NCBI GenBank assembly: GCA_045580645.1
Contig: JAZNOG010000019.1
Span: 1 to 16,583 of the forward strand
Length of the DNA: 16,583 nucleotides
Origin: HGM10836 sp045580645
Lineage (GTDB): Bacteria > Bacillota_I > Bacilli_A > RF39 > UBA660
Direction of reading: 5' to 3'
The position numbers and the translations under genes were made by a program. Below the pieces are notes generated by a model. The model saw only the letters and a program-made list of their open reading frames with translations. It did not search any database and was not told the origin of the DNA. This document shows positions 15,301 to 16,583 of this stretch, in pieces. Numbering within the stretch: position 1 is the stretch's first letter; each line of letters begins with the position of its first letter.

Positions 15301-15726
15301 GTGAAAAACAAATTTTTAATTATTATTTCTATAATAATAATTGTTTTAGTAGGACTAATTATTTTATTAAGTGAAGATGAAGAAAAATATTTATCAGAAA
15401 TAACATATAATGAATTAGTAGAAAAAATAAATAATGAAGAAGATTTTATATTATATATAAAACAAACTAATTGTGGACATTGTCAAAATTTTACTCCTAA
15501 CTTACAAAAAGTTTTAACTAATTATAAAATAAAAGCATTTTACTTAAACTTAACTAATTTAGAACAAGAAAACAAAAAAGACTTTTACGAACTAATTCCA
15601 GTAGATGGAACTCCAGTTGTATATTTTTATGAAAAAGGAGAGCAATTACCTACTAAAATTGATGGTTATAAAGAAAAAAGTGTAATTATAAGAAAACTAA
15701 AAAATCTTGGATATATAGAAGAATAA
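15301..15726 (+). CDS. Membrane-anchored thioredoxin-fold protein with CGHC active site
   Basis: A 141-residue thiol-disulfide oxidoreductase candidate. An N-terminal signal anchor (about 5-23, after Lys-Asn-Lys) puts the thioredoxin-like domain outside the membrane. The active site is CGHC (Cys58-Gly-His-Cys61), the dipeptide typical of protein disulfide isomerases, whereas TlpA/ResA-type reductases usually carry other dipeptides. The conserved cis-proline is Pro105 in DGTPVVYFYEKGE. I chose GTG 15301, six bases after GGTGA, because the in-frame ATG at 15274 lies in the promoter. It is transcribed divergently from the T4SS. All nearby pilin-like and VirB6-like proteins have extracellular cysteines, so they are plausible substrates (inference). 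It might instead serve other surface proteins. Confidence 0.85.
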   Translation: MKNKFLIIISIIIIVLVGLIILLSEDEEKYLSEITYNELVEKINNEEDFILYIKQTNCGHCQNFTPNLQKVLTNYKIKAFYLNLTNLEQENKKDFYELIPVDGTPVVYFYEKGEQLPTKIDGYKEKSVIIRKLKNLGYIEE

Positions 15727-15731
15727 AAATA

Positions 15732-15762
15732 AAAGGAAGCATTATTATTTTTTGCTTCCTTT
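15732..15762. terminator. Hairpin terminator shared by the thioredoxin-like and dockerin-repeat genes
   Basis: Perfect 10-bp arms AAAGGAAGCA (15732-15741) and TGCTTCCTTT (15753-15762) with an 11-base AT loop. U-rich sequence follows on both strands. The right arm lies within the last codons of the convergent minus-strand gene, so one hairpin may stop both transcripts. Confidence 0.7.
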
Positions 15763-16583
15763 ATCATTTAAAAATTCTTTTTTATCTTCTTGTTCTTCTG
15801 TTTTATTAAGAAAATAAATTACTAGAACACCTAATATAATTACAGCAACCACTTTTACAACATTACTAACACCTATTATTGGTTCTTCAACTTCCTCCGA
15901 TACAACATCACTAACATCTTTAGTAATTTCTTCTTTTTCTTCTTCAACTTTATTTACTTCTTCATCATTATTCAATACAACTATATTAGTTGTTTTATTT
16001 TTAGATATTTCTTCTTTTTCTATTTCTTCTTCGAATGTTCTAGTTATTATATCTAAATTGGAAATATCATTTTCACTATTACCATTATCATATACAACTA
16101 AACCATTTTTAACTAAGAAAGTTGTTTTTAAAGATTCCTCATTATTTAAAGTATAAACTAATTTTATAACTAATGTATCATTATTAAATAGTCCATTTCC
16201 TATTATCTTAGTAGGATTATTAACATCATCTAATAATAAATTAAGTTCTGTTTCATACTCTTTTAAAGTTAAATCACTACTTGCTTCAAAACCAAATTCT
16301 AAGCCATTTACAATTCCATTAGTTTCTAAATATATTTTATATATAATTTCACCATTTATTTCTTCTTTTTCAATTCTGAAATCTGCCTCATTTGTATTTG
16401 AAGATATATATATTTGATTTAATAAATTATCTAAATCAGTTATATCTTTAATATTTAACTCTTGATCATTATTTACATCACTAATAAGTTTTTCCAAATC
16501 AGTTAAATCTACCTTCATTAAAAGTTCTTTTAATAATTCTAAATCTAAATCATTAACTTCATAATCATTATTTAAATCATTAT
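15745..16583 (-). CDS. Dockerin-repeat, membrane-anchored surface protein, N-terminus beyond the window
   Basis: The last 278 residues of a gene that continues past the right edge. The frame is open from 16581; the Met at 16516-16518 lacks a ribosome site and falls inside a repeat. Two dockerin type I-like segments start the visible part, each with a calcium loop of the D-x-N-x-D-xxx-N-xx-D form: residues 2-13 (DLNNDYEVNDLD) and 35-46 (DVNNDQELNIKD), each followed by a Leu-rich helix. Next is a probable beta domain (about 65-175) including GIVNGLEFGFEAS, a long Glu/Lys/Val-rich stalk (about 180-238), a membrane helix (about 240-260) and a short charged cytoplasmic tail. The protein is thus C-terminally anchored with its body outside. 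Dockerins normally pair with cohesins; no cohesin was recognised with confidence. Its link to the T4SS is positional only. Confidence 0.75.
   Translation of the reverse strand, partial: NDLNNDYEVNDLDLELLKELLMKVDLTDLEKLISDVNNDQELNIKDITDLDNLLNQIYISSNTNEADFRIEKEEINGEIIYKIYLETNGIVNGLEFGFEASSDLTLKEYETELNLLLDDVNNPTKIIGNGLFNNDTLVIKLVYTLNNEESLKTTFLVKNGLVVYDNGNSENDISNLDIITRTFEEEIEKEEISKNKTTNIVVLNNDEEVNKVEEEKEEITKDVSDVVSEEVEEPIIGVSNVVKVVAVIILGVLVIYFLNKTEEQEDKKEFLNDKGSKK

Noticed and set aside
16516..16518. Met codon as start of the dockerin-repeat gene
   Set aside because: The frame stays open to the right edge and encodes a first dockerin-like repeat directly before this Met.
1..16583. CRISPR array, tRNA or rRNA genes, insertion sequences
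   Set aside because: No regularly spaced repeats, no cloverleaf or rRNA-like stretches, and no transposase reading frames were found by eye.

Overview
The window comes from a very AT-rich bacterium that uses the standard bacterial code: TGG encodes Trp, and TGA is a true stop, for example at the ends of the VirB3-like and TrsD-like genes. Base composition, ribosome sites, the Gram-positive style of type IV secretion and the acyl-CoA dehydratase activase genes suggest an uncultured anaerobic Firmicute, perhaps an RF39-like gut Bacilli or a low-GC Clostridia lineage. This placement is inference. No rRNA, tRNA or CRISPR array was seen.

Layout. (1) Bases 3-1662, plus strand: the 3' part of an HgdB-type (DUF2229-like) acyl-CoA dehydratase-related gene, open at the left edge, overlapping by 8 bases the gene for its HgdC-type ATPase activase. 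A bidirectional hairpin terminator separates it from the next block. (2) Bases 1688-15187, minus strand: a Gram-positive-type type IV secretion system (T4SS). In transcription order (high to low coordinate) it holds a single VirB2-like pilin candidate; a VirB2-like/VirB6-like pair; a second, paralogous VirB2-like/VirB6-like pair followed by a PrgI/VirB3-like protein, a TrsD-like protein and the VirB4 ATPase; two tandem PDDEXK nuclease paralogues (DUF1016/YhcG family); and the VirD4 coupling ATPase. (3) Bases 15301-15726, plus strand: a membrane-anchored thioredoxin-fold protein with a CGHC active site, transcribed divergently from the T4SS. (4) Bases 15745-16583, minus strand: the C-terminal part of a dockerin-repeat, membrane-anchored surface protein, open at the right edge.

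Transcription. I can assign plausible extended -10 (TGn) promoters to five minus-strand units: virB2c alone; virB2b-virB6b; virB2a-virB6a-virB3-trsD-virB4; the DUF1016 pair; and virD4. The first three units end in hairpin-plus-U-tract terminators. Two promoters start inside, or just after, the terminator of the unit upstream. A sixth promoter drives the thioredoxin-like gene, and a 10-bp inverted repeat lies between it and the divergent T4SS promoter.

How the parts fit. VirD4 and VirB4 supply the cytoplasmic motors; the VirB3- and VirB6-like proteins form the membrane channel; the three VirB2-like proteins are pilin candidates. All three VirB2-like proteins have cysteines in both predicted extracellular tails, and both VirB6-like proteins have two cysteines at similar positions in their large extracellular domain, so the adjacent CGHC oxidoreductase may oxidise or isomerise T4SS disulfides (inference). 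No relaxase, oriT, VirB1-type wall hydrolase or VirB8 homologue is visible, so the substrate (DNA or protein) is unknown. The strongest unexplained signal is a perfect 19-bp palindrome at the same codon position in both DUF1016 genes, with different arm sequences related by three compensated substitutions.
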